Of a DNA stretch of 64,000 nucleotides, positions 36,571 through 44,942 are shown piece after piece. How positions within the stretch are numbered: position 1 is the stretch's first letter; every line of letters starts with the position of its first letter. The stretch comes from Leptospiraceae bacterium. GTDB taxonomy: Bacteria > Spirochaetota > Leptospiria > Leptospirales > Leptospiraceae. Both the position numbers and the translations under genes were made by a program. The stretch lies in contig JADJSX010000023.1 in assembly GCA_016711485.1 (NCBI GenBank), positions 124,001 to 188,000 on the forward strand. Direction: 5' to 3'. The notes under the pieces are model-generated. The model ran no database searches and had not been told where the DNA came from. It saw only the letters and a program-made list of their open reading frames with translations.

Positions 36571-36733
36571 TAACTCACCTTACGCAAGGTGAGTCCAGCG
36601 TCCACTTGAGGTTTGCACCTAGCGGTGGGCTTGCTGCCGCAGGCTATTGAATTTATTAATTCATTAACATTCTCTAATATTCTCAAAATCATCTTTGGCT
36701 CCTTAAATTATCAATTTTGCGTAAGGTCAGTTA
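36571..36733 (+). repeat. Family A inverted-repeat element, copy 3
   Basis: A 163-bp element from TAACTCACCTTACGC to GCGTAAGGTCAGTTA, so its ends are inverted repeats of about 15 bases. It is about 97 percent identical to the copy at 40859-41021 (five differences over 163 bases, both the same length). It lies between nitroreductase and tetR, within an otherwise co-directional gene set. Confidence 0.85.
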
Positions 36734-36755
36734 GTAATTCCCGCTTACTAAAATT

Positions 36756-37418
36756 TCAATCGAAAAATTGAACAATTTCTGTTTGCTGCGCTCGTGGTGA
36801 TTGAAACTTATTAGCGTTATCCTCTACATCTCCGTAACCGATTGAGATTCCCACGGCAACTGTCCAGTTAGCCTCTAATCCTAAGTTTTTTCTGACGATA
36901 TCAGGAAAAGCCGCGAGACTTGCTTGGGCAATTGTCTCTAGCCCCTCGTCACGTGCGGCAATCATTAACGTTCCAAGTAAAATACCTAAGTCGAGAGTAG
37001 GCCAATAACTCATTCCTTTTTCCATTAGGAAGAAAATTCCTGTTGGTGCCCCAAAGAATTTAAAATTTTCTAACATCAGTTCTTTTCTTCGTTCTTTATC
37101 TTTTCGATCAACTCCCATATGACCAAAATACGCTGCTCCAAGTTCCAACATTCTTTTTTTGATATAATGGGGATAAAAATCTTGGTACGGATAATCAGGA
37201 TTTTCCGATGCTCCTGCTTCAATTGCATTGATAAAATCCGTTGAAATTTTATCCTTAGTAATTCCTTGGACAACTGCGATTTTATAACCCTGTGCATTCT
37301 TCCAAGTTGGTGATCTACGAGTAATCTCTATTAGCCTTTCAAGTTTTTCCTTCTCGATTGGTTTCGGTAAATACTTTCGAACTGATTTACGATTTATAAT
37401 TGCTTCTTTAACTTCCAT
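36756..37418 (-). CDS. Nitroreductase-family flavoprotein
   Basis: A 220-residue member of the nitroreductase fold (PF00881). The FMN-phosphate motif N-R-K-S-V-R-K-Y is at residues 9-16, followed by RRSPTWKNAQGYKIAVV, and a second flavin-contact segment LGILLGTLMIAARDEGLETIAQASLAAFPD. Such enzymes reduce nitro groups, quinones or enones with NAD(P)H. AGGAG precedes the ATG. It starts 24 bp behind the thioesterase gene and is followed, after a repeat element, by the TetR gene, so the three were probably one operon controlled by that regulator. Confidence 0.85.
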   Translation of the reverse strand: MEVKEAIINRKSVRKYLPKPIEKEKLERLIEITRRSPTWKNAQGYKIAVVQGITKDKISTDFINAIEAGASENPDYPYQDFYPHYIKKRMLELGAAYFGHMGVDRKDKERRKELMLENFKFFGAPTGIFFLMEKGMSYWPTLDLGILLGTLMIAARDEGLETIAQASLAAFPDIVRKNLGLEANWTVAVGISIGYGDVEDNANKFQSPRAQQTEIVQFFD

Positions 37419-37442
37419 TGGGTTTCTCCTTTATAAAAAAAA

Positions 37443-37883
37443 CTATTTTACTATCCAAATTGTATTCATTTCCGCGATCAAATCATTTTGTTCGTCGAAT
37501 GCTTCCGAACGAATTCGAAAGATTGATTTTTTCCTTTCTAGAATTTCAGTGTATACTCGAAGTAATCCTTCTACGATTGGCTTTTTAAAGCGCATCTTCT
37601 CAATAGAGGCAGTCGCCATAAACTTTATATCTTCTTTGCTTTCTAATACGAATGCAGTAATCGCTGCTCCTTGCGAACTATCCATAGTAGAAAACAATGC
37701 TCCTCCATGCACAATCCCGCCCGGATTATGGTAGGACGAATCTACCGTTAGTTGGTATTCGCTTTTTCCTGGTGAAATAGAAATTGCCCGATATTCTATT
37801 TTTCCTGCAAATCTATCTGCTGTTTGAAAATCTTCGATAATATGTTCTTTGGAAATTAAATTAAGATACTGTTTGTTACTCAT
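37443..37883 (-). CDS. Hotdog-fold acyl-CoA thioesterase, PaaI-like
   Basis: A 146-residue single hotdog domain with the PaaI/YigI-type motif HNPGGIVHGGALFSTMDSSQGAA, in which N, H-G-G and D would bind the thioester and water. Family members hydrolyse acyl-CoA or aryl-CoA esters. It is the first gene of the thioesterase, nitroreductase, TetR set; the palindrome at 37922-37959 lies about 40 bp before its start codon, where a repressor would cover the promoter. Confidence 0.85.
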   Translation of the reverse strand: MSNKQYLNLISKEHIIEDFQTADRFAGKIEYRAISISPGKSEYQLTVDSSYHNPGGIVHGGALFSTMDSSQGAAITAFVLESKEDIKFMATASIEKMRFKKPIVEGLLRVYTEILERKKSIFRIRSEAFDEQNDLIAEMNTIWIVK

Positions 37884-37921
37884 TTTTTATGACCTCTATA
37901 ATTTTTAGTCGAATGAAGATG

Positions 37922-37959
37922 TTTATTTAAAGTAGACCATTTGGTCTACTTTAAATAAA
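37922..37959. promoter_or_regulatory. Perfect 17-bp-arm palindrome, likely TetR operator
   Basis: Arm TTTATTTAAAGTAGACC, centre ATTT, then the exact reverse complement. The core GTAGACC-N4-GGTCTAC resembles operators of TetR proteins such as NemR. It lies directly before the thioesterase gene on the minus strand, and the third gene of that set encodes a TetR regulator, which supports autoregulation. Confidence 0.7.
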
Positions 37960-37992
37960 AAAAGAGTAGACTAACCTGTCTACTCTTTTTTT
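37957..37992. terminator. Bidirectional hairpin with A/T runs, terminator and possible second operator
   Basis: Arms AAAAAAAGAGTAGAC and GTCTACTCTTTTTTT pair perfectly over 15 bases around TAACCT. With T7 on either strand it looks like an intrinsic terminator, fit to end the exonuclease mRNA on the minus strand. Its core GTAGAC/GTCTAC repeats that of the adjacent palindrome and it partly overlaps that palindrome, so the regulator might also bind here. Confidence 0.6.
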
Positions 37993-38115
37993 GGTAGCCT
38001 TATGAAAAAATTATACTTTAGGTCTTATTTTTCTTTAATAGTAAATTTAATTTTTTTGATAGACGATATTTCCATTTCTTTTCCTCTATTTTGTTTGGGG
38101 GAAACGAATAGAACA

Positions 38116-38655
38116 TCACCCTATCTTTCTTTTTACTACTCTAAATATATTTGCAATATTAATTGCATCATCAATTCCTCTGTGGTGGGTTCCTTCTAAT
38201 TTGAGTCCGCATTCTTTCAGTGCTTTTGTCATTCCTTCAGCTTTAGTTTTCATCGCGATTCGATAATCTTCTTTAAGATTTCTGTGGTTTTCTAAAATAC
38301 TTTTTATTTTTCCATTGTATCCTTTTTGTTCCGATTCTCTCAATATTTGATTTTTATCGTATGATCCCCAAGAATACAAAATTACAGGCACTTTTTCTAG
38401 AATCCAATTTTCATATTCCTGAATCACCACTGGGAATAATTTTGCATTATCCACTTCTTCTTGTTTTATGGTGGTCAATTTTTTGCAAAATGCGGAAAGG
38501 GTGGGTCTGAAGATTGGTTTTATAAATTGATTGAATCTTCCGACTTCTTCCAAATTTTCATTTAACCTTATTGCTCCGATTTCAATGATCTCAGAATTGG
38601 GGATTTTTTCATTATCCTCACAGGTCGCTTCCAAATCAAATATTATATAATTCAT
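38116..38655 (-). CDS. DEDDh 3'-5' exonuclease, ERI-1/KapD-like
   Basis: A 179-residue exonuclease of the RNase T/DNA polymerase epsilon superfamily. Exo I is F-D-L-E-A-T with metal ligands Asp7 and Glu9; Exo II has the Asp in S-W-G-S-Y-D-K; Exo III is H-H-R-G-I-D-D, with His four residues before the last Asp ligand. The C-R-x-pattern and SWGSYDKNQI loop are typical of KapD/ERI-1 proteins acting on RNA ends. It has no obvious operon partners. A hairpin terminator lies about 125 bp behind its stop. Confidence 0.88.
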   Translation of the reverse strand: MNYIIFDLEATCEDNEKIPNSEIIEIGAIRLNENLEEVGRFNQFIKPIFRPTLSAFCKKLTTIKQEEVDNAKLFPVVIQEYENWILEKVPVILYSWGSYDKNQILRESEQKGYNGKIKSILENHRNLKEDYRIAMKTKAEGMTKALKECGLKLEGTHHRGIDDAINIANIFRVVKRKIG

Positions 38656-38824
38656 ATTATTTCATTATAGAGTTGTTTTAATTCGCCGATTTCCCAACTC
38701 TACCTTTCCAAAAAATTAAATTTAAAGTTAAATTAGTCCATCTTTTTTTTTCGAATTTCGGCAATTCAGTATTGGTCGCATTTTTCTGTTTAACCGGAAA
38801 GAAAGTTTTTTCAAATTTGGAATT

Positions 38825-40516
38825 TTATTGTTCTGCACAAAGTAGGTGTTTAAAATTGTTACAGGTATGTCTAGTCCCTTGAGATATCGATGAATAATCA
38901 GTTGCATCGCTTAAGCCAAATCGACCTTCATCAGCTATCGACGAATTTGTCCATTCATTACATCTATAGAGACCTAACTGCCATTCAAACCCAGCCCCTC
39001 GGAATCCAGTCCAATACTCTTTCTGTGGACCTGAATCAAAAGAGTTGGTAAGAGTTCCAAATGTAAAAATACTGGATGCATTCGTTATAAAAATTTGAGC
39101 AGAATCAGATGCACGAACATAAGTAGAAGTTGCAAACAAAACCCAGTTACTTGTAGGGATTGCCGTTCTATTTACCGAATCATAAAGGATTGCTTTATAT
39201 GAGCCTGAAGCTGGTTTATTTGCATCCGCATTACAAAGGTTATCCGCTCCTGCAGGTCCATCACCTCCGCTGCCTGCAGTTTTTAAGTCACCATTAAACG
39301 TGGAAGCAGTAACAAATATCTTATATACGGTTGTCATGACTGTAATGCTGAATGTATCAGTTGTGTTACCGCCTGCATTACTAGCAGTAATTGTATAACT
39401 TGTAGATACTTGATTGGCGGTAGGTGTTCCGGTTATTGCACAGGTCGTATTGTTTATACTAAGTCCTGCGGGTAATGCAGGACTTGCGCTGCAAGATGTA
39501 ACGCTTCCCGAAAATGTAGGAGTAATAGTATTAATCGCTGAATTTCTTTTGAAGACATATAAGTTACTTGAGTATGTCAAGGCAGATGGAGCCACGATGG
39601 CGACCGTAATATTGATAGATGTAGTCGTGTTTCCAAAAGCATTGGTAGCTGTAATAGTATAGCTAGTAGCCGCTTGTGTACCTGTCGGTGTTCCGGTTAT
39701 CGCACAAGTTGTATTATTGATACTGAGTCCCGTTGGTAATGCTGGGCTCGCACTACAAGAAGTAACAGTCCCCGAAAAAGTAGGTGTTTGTGCGGTAATC
39801 GCAGAGTTTTGTGTAAATGTATAAGGACTACCCGTATATGTTAATGCAGAAGGTGGAGGCGGATTAATAGTAATATTGATAGAGGCCGTTGTGTTTCCAA
39901 AAGCATTGGTAGCTGTAATAGTATAGCTAGTAGCCGCTTGTGTACTTGTCGGTGTTCCGGTTATCGCACAAGTTGTATTATTGATACTGAGTCCCGTTGG
40001 TAATGCTGGGCTCGCACTACAAGAAGTAACAGTCCCCGAAAAAGTAGGTGTTTGTGCGGTAATCGCAGAGTTTTGTGTAAATGTATAAGGACTACCGGCG
40101 TAAGTCAATGCAGATGGCGGATTTGCGCTAACTGTAATACTGATACTTGTTGTGGTTGTCAAGGTAGAATCAGTTACAGTAATCGTGTAGTTTGTAGATG
40201 ATTGTGTTGCAGTCGGTGTTCCCGTAATAGTACAAGTCGTATTACTTATACTAAGTCCTGCGGGTAATGCTGGAGTTGCGCTACAAGAAGTGACTGTCCC
40301 AATTATAGTCGGAGTCTTTGGAGTAATAGGGCTGTTAACTGTGAAAATGTATGGACTATCAGCATATACAATAGAAAGACTTTCCCCATTCTGCAAAAGG
40401 CTAAAAGCATAAAGAAGTCTAGGTTGATTATTAATATTGCAGCTAGAAAGAAAAATACATATACTTATGAATAATAAAAACTTGTTAGATATTTGATATA
40501 TAGTTCGTAAATCCAT
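38825..40516 (-). CDS. Lipoprotein with four Ig-like repeats and DUF1554-like C-terminal domain
   Basis: A 563-residue surface-type lipoprotein. The signal ends FLSSC. Four He_PIG-type Ig-like repeats follow, each with S-C-S-A-x-P-A-L-P-x-G-L-S-I and C-x-I-T-G-T-P-T. The last 165 residues (VYKIFVTASTFNGDL to LLCAEQ), with GADNLCNADANKP, NWVLFATSTYVRASDS and WTNSS, match the DUF1554 domain known from Leptospira. Two repeats are nearly identical in DNA (39627-39832 and 39891-40096, 264 bp apart). The protein is probably exported to the cell surface and may bind host or environmental ligands; function unknown. Confidence 0.85.
   Translation of the reverse strand: MDLRTIYQISNKFLLFISICIFLSSCNINNQPRLLYAFSLLQNGESLSIVYADSPYIFTVNSPITPKTPTIIGTVTSCSATPALPAGLSISNTTCTITGTPTATQSSTNYTITVTDSTLTTTTSISITVSANPPSALTYAGSPYTFTQNSAITAQTPTFSGTVTSCSASPALPTGLSINNTTCAITGTPTSTQAATSYTITATNAFGNTTASINITINPPPPSALTYTGSPYTFTQNSAITAQTPTFSGTVTSCSASPALPTGLSINNTTCAITGTPTGTQAATSYTITATNAFGNTTTSINITVAIVAPSALTYSSNLYVFKRNSAINTITPTFSGSVTSCSASPALPAGLSINNTTCAITGTPTANQVSTSYTITASNAGGNTTDTFSITVMTTVYKIFVTASTFNGDLKTAGSGGDGPAGADNLCNADANKPASGSYKAILYDSVNRTAIPTSNWVLFATSTYVRASDSAQIFITNASSIFTFGTLTNSFDSGPQKEYWTGFRGAGFEWQLGLYRCNEWTNSSIADEGRFGLSDATDYSSISQGTRHTCNNFKHLLCAEQ
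39627..40096 (-). repeat. 264-bp tandem repeat within the Ig-like lipoprotein gene
   Basis: Segments 39627-39832 and 39891-40096 are nearly identical over about 206 bases and lie exactly 264 bp (88 codons) apart, one Ig-like unit. The flanking units are clearly diverged. This indicates a recent duplication or gene conversion, and the array may vary in number between strains. Confidence 0.85.
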
Positions 40517-40858
40517 AGTTAATTAGACAAATAAAAATCCTTATTTATATTGTAAAAACCAAATGTTTTCTATTATATCAAACAATCAAGTCTTCTAGAT
40601 TATTCAAAAGATAGACTTTTTTATGAAAACCATAACAACTATGTGACAAGTTTTATTGCGACTGCATTTATTTCTAGGTAATCTAGAGTAATAGTCTTTC
40701 TTGCTTTTAACTAAATATCTTTTTTTATCGATTGCAGATTCAAACAAAAGTATTACAAAATATTTTATATTTCGATCTACTTACCACCTCCTTGTGTCTG
40801 ATTTCAACTAACGTCCATTTTTCAAACGACCAAAAAATGTTTCACAAGTAGTTATTAT
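40517..40858. other. AT-rich gap upstream of the Ig-like lipoprotein gene
   Basis: About 340 bp with no gene. It should hold the promoter of the lipoprotein gene on the minus strand. It ends at a family A element. Confidence 0.4.
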
Positions 40859-41021
40859 TAACTCACCTTACGCAAGGTGAGTCTAGCTTCCACTTGAGGT
40901 TTGCACCTAGCGGTGGGCTTGCTGCCGCAGGCTATTGAATTTATTAATTCATTAGCATTCTCTAATATTCTCAAAATCATCTTTGGCTCCGTAAATTATC
41001 AATTTTGCGTAATGTCAGTTA
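40859..41021 (+). repeat. Family A inverted-repeat element, copy 4
   Basis: A 163-bp element, TAACTCACCTTACGC to TAATGTCAGTTA, about 97 percent identical to copy 3. Its right end reaches within a few bases of the stop codon of the receiver-domain fragment on the other strand, so the insertion probably defined that gene's 3' end. Confidence 0.85.
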
Positions 41022-41025
41022 TTAA

Positions 41026-41241
41026 TTAGTTTTTTATTTTATCGCAGCAGCTTCTAATCATTTCAGAAAGAATCTTAAAGTTAATTGGCTTAGAAACATA
41101 TCCATCATATCCTTCCGAAATAAACTTTTGATCGTCACCCGCCATATGATATGCAGTAACTGATATTATCGCTGGATTCCCATCTTTAGCAATTGTTACC
41201 GCAGTTTCTGAATGATCTAAAAAAGATTTAAAGTCTATCAT
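41026..41241 (-). pseudogene. Response regulator receiver domain, C-terminal fragment
   Basis: A 71-codon frame. From AIISVTAYHMAGDDQKFISE to GYDGYVSKPINFKILSEMI it matches the last third of a receiver domain: the conserved Thr (V-T-A) and Lys (S-K-P-I). The acidic pocket and phospho-acceptor Asp are absent, so it cannot receive phosphate. It starts six bases behind the SpoIIE-type gene stop and ends at a family A element. It is probably a remnant of a regulator once encoded with the phosphatase. Confidence 0.6.
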
Positions 41242-41247
41242 TTTTCT

Positions 41248-42324
41248 TTATAAAATTTCCATTCCAAGAATCAGTCTATCGTCTGTTGCATCGATATTAT
41301 CTGCATACTTTTTTGTTTCTTTTATAATAAAATCAATTGATTCATCTAAGTTTAAATGTTTGGTATTAGCCTCTGAAATGATTTTTGATAAGCCTGAAAC
41401 TCCTAAAAGTTTTTTTGATTGATTATAAATTTCTATAAATCCATCTGTAATCAAATAAACTCTGTCTCCAGAATCTAAATTTATAGTTTGTTCAGAATAA
41501 GAAAGATTTTCTAATAATCCTATTGGTGTGCCGGGAATTTCATAAATAGTAGTTTCCTTTTTCACTGATGAATAAACAAAAGGATATGGATGCCCACCTC
41601 TTGAAAAATTGAATGTAGCTTTATTATCAATAAAATTCAAATAACCATATATTGCTGTTAAATAATAATCCTGCGGCAAATATTTATTAACTTCTTGATT
41701 AAGATGATTCAAATACTCTCTTGGGTTTGTAGCATAAACTCTGCAAATTTTATTTGATAATACTTTTACTAAAGAAGTAATAAGTGCCGCAGAAATTCCA
41801 TGACCAACAACATCCCCAACAAGAATGCTTATTCCACCTTCTTTTAACTTTACAATTGACATTAAATCTCCGCCGACTAAATTTAATGGTAAGTATTTAA
41901 AACTAAACTTACATTCTTTTATATTAGGAAGTTCGGGGAGTGAAAATTCTTGAATTAATTTTGCTGATTCTAAGTCTTCTGAATAAACTGCTATCATTTC
42001 TTTGAGTTTATTTTCCATTGACTTTCTAGCTTCATTTTCTTCCCGTAATGAATTATTTATTTCCTGAACTTTTACATTAACAATTTCTGCGGTTTCTTGT
42101 TTGCTACCCGCTACTCGGGCAAATAACCCAAGAAAAAAGGGAGCACTATTAATTACCCATAAAAGTGGATTGGAAGTTTGCGTAAGAACTAGACTTGGAA
42201 AATCTATCAATCCATATTTTGACCATGATTCCACTAAAGTAGAAAATATTGGAAATAAAAATCCAAAAGATACACCAAGGACTGTATATTGGTTTTTAGT
42301 TGATTTCCAAAGTATATTTTTCAT
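41248..42324 (-). CDS. Membrane SpoIIE/RsbU-type PP2C phosphatase
   Basis: A 358-residue protein. Two or three membrane helices lie in residues 15-70, then a coiled-coil linker (NNSLREENEARKSMENKLKEM) and a PP2C-like SpoIIE domain from about residue 140: NLVGGDLMSIVKL and ISILVGDVVGHGISAALIT supply the metal-binding Asp residues, and LITDGFIEIYN and DDRLILGMEIL the later ones. Such proteins dephosphorylate anti-anti-sigma factors in partner-switching systems. No anti-sigma or STAS gene adjoins it here. Confidence 0.88.
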   Translation of the reverse strand: MKNILWKSTKNQYTVLGVSFGFLFPIFSTLVESWSKYGLIDFPSLVLTQTSNPLLWVINSAPFFLGLFARVAGSKQETAEIVNVKVQEINNSLREENEARKSMENKLKEMIAVYSEDLESAKLIQEFSLPELPNIKECKFSFKYLPLNLVGGDLMSIVKLKEGGISILVGDVVGHGISAALITSLVKVLSNKICRVYATNPREYLNHLNQEVNKYLPQDYYLTAIYGYLNFIDNKATFNFSRGGHPYPFVYSSVKKETTIYEIPGTPIGLLENLSYSEQTINLDSGDRVYLITDGFIEIYNQSKKLLGVSGLSKIISEANTKHLNLDESIDFIIKETKKYADNIDATDDRLILGMEIL

Positions 42325-42592
42325 TATTTTTTTTAAAAGAGCCTAATATTGAAATGACTAGATTCTTTCTTGTAAATCCATTTTTAAAATAATGTATTTA
42401 AGTTACAATCAAAACTTAAAATTGCCCAAATACAAAATTCCGATTACTTTTTTTAGTTATCAATTCCAATATCTTTCTTATCGTGAGTAGGTAATAATTT
42501 TATTTTACCAATTGCTGAAAGAAAATTCCCTTTAGTTTTGGAAAGAGATTGTCTGAAAATGAGATTGCAGACTCTTGGAGTTTGACTTTTAT
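42325..42592. other. Gap before the SpoIIE-type gene
   Basis: Non-coding, AT-rich; with the neighbouring repeat element it makes a gene-free stretch of about 660 bp between the phosphatase start and the GGDEF-EAL stop. No distinct promoter could be assigned by eye. Confidence 0.35.
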
Positions 42593-42865
42593 TAACTCAC
42601 CTTACGCTATCGCTATTATCATTGCTTCTCAAAAGCTATGGTTGAGTTCGGGTGAGCCCAACGTTCAAGTGATGTTTGCACTTCGAACCCATTGTGTTTC
42701 ACAAAGTTCGAAACATAATGGTGGGCTCGTCCCCCCTTTCGCTTAGTCGCTCACCTTCAGCCAAGCTATCGCGGGCTATTGATATTATTAATTCATTAGC
42801 ATTTTCTAATATTCTTTTGCCAGTCTCAAGTATCATAGTTTTCTATTTTTGCGTAAGGTCAGTTA
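42593..42865 (+). repeat. Family A inverted-repeat element, copy 5 (long form)
   Basis: A 273-bp copy with the same ends (TAACTCACCTTACGC and GCGTAAGGTCAGTTA) and the shared ATTAATTCATTAGCATT and CTAATATTCT segments, but a longer, different centre with an inner inverted repeat around AACCCATTGTGTTTC and GAAACATAATGGTGG. Internal variety between constant ends is typical of non-autonomous elements or repeats that have taken up other DNA. Confidence 0.75.
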
Positions 42866-42984
42866 TTAATAAAATAACCTCTTCTCAGACACGGTCTAAA
42901 ACAAAAGAAATATAGTAGGTAGGATGGCGTATATCGTTCTATAAAAAAGGTATTTTAGAACAGAGGTGTGTACTTACTTTTAAT

Positions 42985-44940
42985 TTAGTTTGGAACGATC
43001 CCTTTTGTTAAATCTCGCAAACTTTCGCGGGATTGCGGTTTTCCAATCAAGTAACCTTGGATCGAGTCACATCCAGTTTGAATCAAGAATTCTTTTTGTT
43101 CGACTTTTTCTACACCTTCTGCAATCACATACAGTCCTAATTTTTTTGCCAACGTTACAATTGCTTCCACAATAGCACAATCCTTTGTATTATTCGGAAT
43201 CCCATCAATAAAAGATTTATCTATTTTAAGATTGTCTACGGGTAACTCTTTTAAATAACTCAAACTAGAATAGCCAGTTCCAAAGTCATCAATGGTTACT
43301 ATAACTCCGAGATCCTTTAATCGATTTAGAATTTTTTTTGTGTATTGAATATCTTTCATAACTCCACTTTCCGTTATTTCAATTTCAAGTAGGTTTGGAT
43401 TTATCTGATAACGTTTGATGATCGTTTCTATGTTTTCATGGATTTTAGGATTTGAAAACTGAATAGGTGATAAATTAATTGCGATTCGGAGTGGAAAATA
43501 ATTAAGATTCCAGTCGTTAATTTCTACGCAGGCTTGTTCAATTATCCAATCTCCAATTTTACCGATTATTCCACTTTGTTCAGCAATAGGAATGAATGTC
43601 ATCGGAGAAATTATTCCGCGTTCCGGATGATTCCATCGTATTAAAGCTTCCGCGCTATCAATTATTTTATTTTTAACATTGTATTTAGGTTGAAAAAGTA
43701 GTAAAAGTTCATTTTTTCGTAATGCAAGTTTTAACCAATTTCCGAGTATCAATTGTTCATAAACATTTAGACTCATCTCGGTTGTGTAAAATTCATATTT
43801 ACCAACACCTTGGTCTTTCGCCGCATACATTGCAGTATCCGCAGAAATTACTAACGACTCAAAATCTGTCCCATTATCAGGATATATGCTTACGCCTATC
43901 GTTAAGTCCACAAGCAAACTATGATCCAAGATTAAATACTCTCTCGATATCTCTTGAATTAATCTTTGGCAGACAAGTTCAATGTCTTTTGTATCTTGAA
44001 TTGTATCCAATATAATTATAAATTCATCTCCCCCTTGGCGCGATATTTTTCCATCTGAACCAATTGTTTGCTCCAATCTTTTGCCGACTTGCTGTAGGAG
44101 CATATCACCTGTATGATGTCCAAGGCTATCATTGATAATTTTGAACTTATCTAAATCAGTAAACAGAACGGCTATTTTTTGATTTGGTTTTAAATTTGTT
44201 ATTTTTTGGTCAAAGAATTCTTTCATCGCTACACGGTTCATTAACCCAGTTAATGCATCATGATAAGCTAAAAACTCTAACGTTGCTTCAGCAGCTTTCC
44301 TATCTGAAGATTCTTTGTCTAATGAATCACTCAATTCAATTAAAGCAGATTCGTTCTTTTCAATTTTATGGATTAATAACTCTTGATCTTTTTCCAGTTT
44401 TTCCTTTAGTTCTTTACTTTGTGTAACATCTCTTAGAATTCCTATGTACCCCGGATTTTCAAATAATATGGTTGGATTAATACTGATTTCGTAGTGAAAT
44501 GATTTTTGATTTTGAAAGAACTCTAAATTTTTTCTGCACGGAAATTCCAAATTTTGAAAATCGAATTTCTCGATAATTTGTTTCCATTTTTCTTTTTTTA
44601 AATTGTCATCATCCTCTTCTTTTTTAGATATGATTTCCAGAAGTTTGTTGAATGATTTATTTCCATTGAGTAAAGAAAAATTTTCATCTAATAATACAAT
44701 CCCATCCTCTACATTTTCCATAATCAAGGCTAATTGTTTTTCTCCGATGGCTCTAATTTCAGAATTGAGTTCATTTAACTCATCACTCATCAACTCCAAG
44801 GAGCGATCTTTAATTTTTCTCTCTCTATCTACTTCTTCATAAAATTCTTCTATTATTTTTAATAATTTATCAATCGAAAATTCATTTTCCGAGTTTGCCT
44901 TTTGCGCTCGGCTGATTTGACGACTTAGAATCTTATGCAT
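42985..44940 (-). CDS. PAS-GGDEF-EAL c-di-GMP protein
   Basis: About 651 residues, no membrane segments. A coiled N-terminus, a PAS domain (LIMENVEDGIVLLDENFSLL, GYIGILRDVTQSKELK), a GGDEF domain with intact G-G-D-E-F near residue 305, and an EAL domain (ALIRWNHPERG with E-A-L, EIEITESGVM, TIDDFGTGYSSLSYLKELPVDNLKIDKSF, IAEGVE). Both cyclase and phosphodiesterase sites look complete, so net activity cannot be predicted. The ATG at 44940 lies two bases after the FIST gene stop, which implies coupled translation; the frame is open to 44994 but would overlap. Confidence 0.88.
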   Translation of the reverse strand: MHKILSRQISRAQKANSENEFSIDKLLKIIEEFYEEVDRERKIKDRSLELMSDELNELNSEIRAIGEKQLALIMENVEDGIVLLDENFSLLNGNKSFNKLLEIISKKEEDDDNLKKEKWKQIIEKFDFQNLEFPCRKNLEFFQNQKSFHYEISINPTILFENPGYIGILRDVTQSKELKEKLEKDQELLIHKIEKNESALIELSDSLDKESSDRKAAEATLEFLAYHDALTGLMNRVAMKEFFDQKITNLKPNQKIAVLFTDLDKFKIINDSLGHHTGDMLLQQVGKRLEQTIGSDGKISRQGGDEFIIILDTIQDTKDIELVCQRLIQEISREYLILDHSLLVDLTIGVSIYPDNGTDFESLVISADTAMYAAKDQGVGKYEFYTTEMSLNVYEQLILGNWLKLALRKNELLLLFQPKYNVKNKIIDSAEALIRWNHPERGIISPMTFIPIAEQSGIIGKIGDWIIEQACVEINDWNLNYFPLRIAINLSPIQFSNPKIHENIETIIKRYQINPNLLEIEITESGVMKDIQYTKKILNRLKDLGVIVTIDDFGTGYSSLSYLKELPVDNLKIDKSFIDGIPNNTKDCAIVEAIVTLAKKLGLYVIAEGVEKVEQKEFLIQTGCDSIQGYLIGKPQSRESLRDLTKGIVPN

Positions 44941-44942
44941 TG

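Noticed and set aside
39414..40096. Regular DNA repeats considered as a CRISPR array
   Set aside because: The unit is 264 bp, in frame, and codes for Ig-like domains; there are no short repeats with unique spacers and no cas genes.
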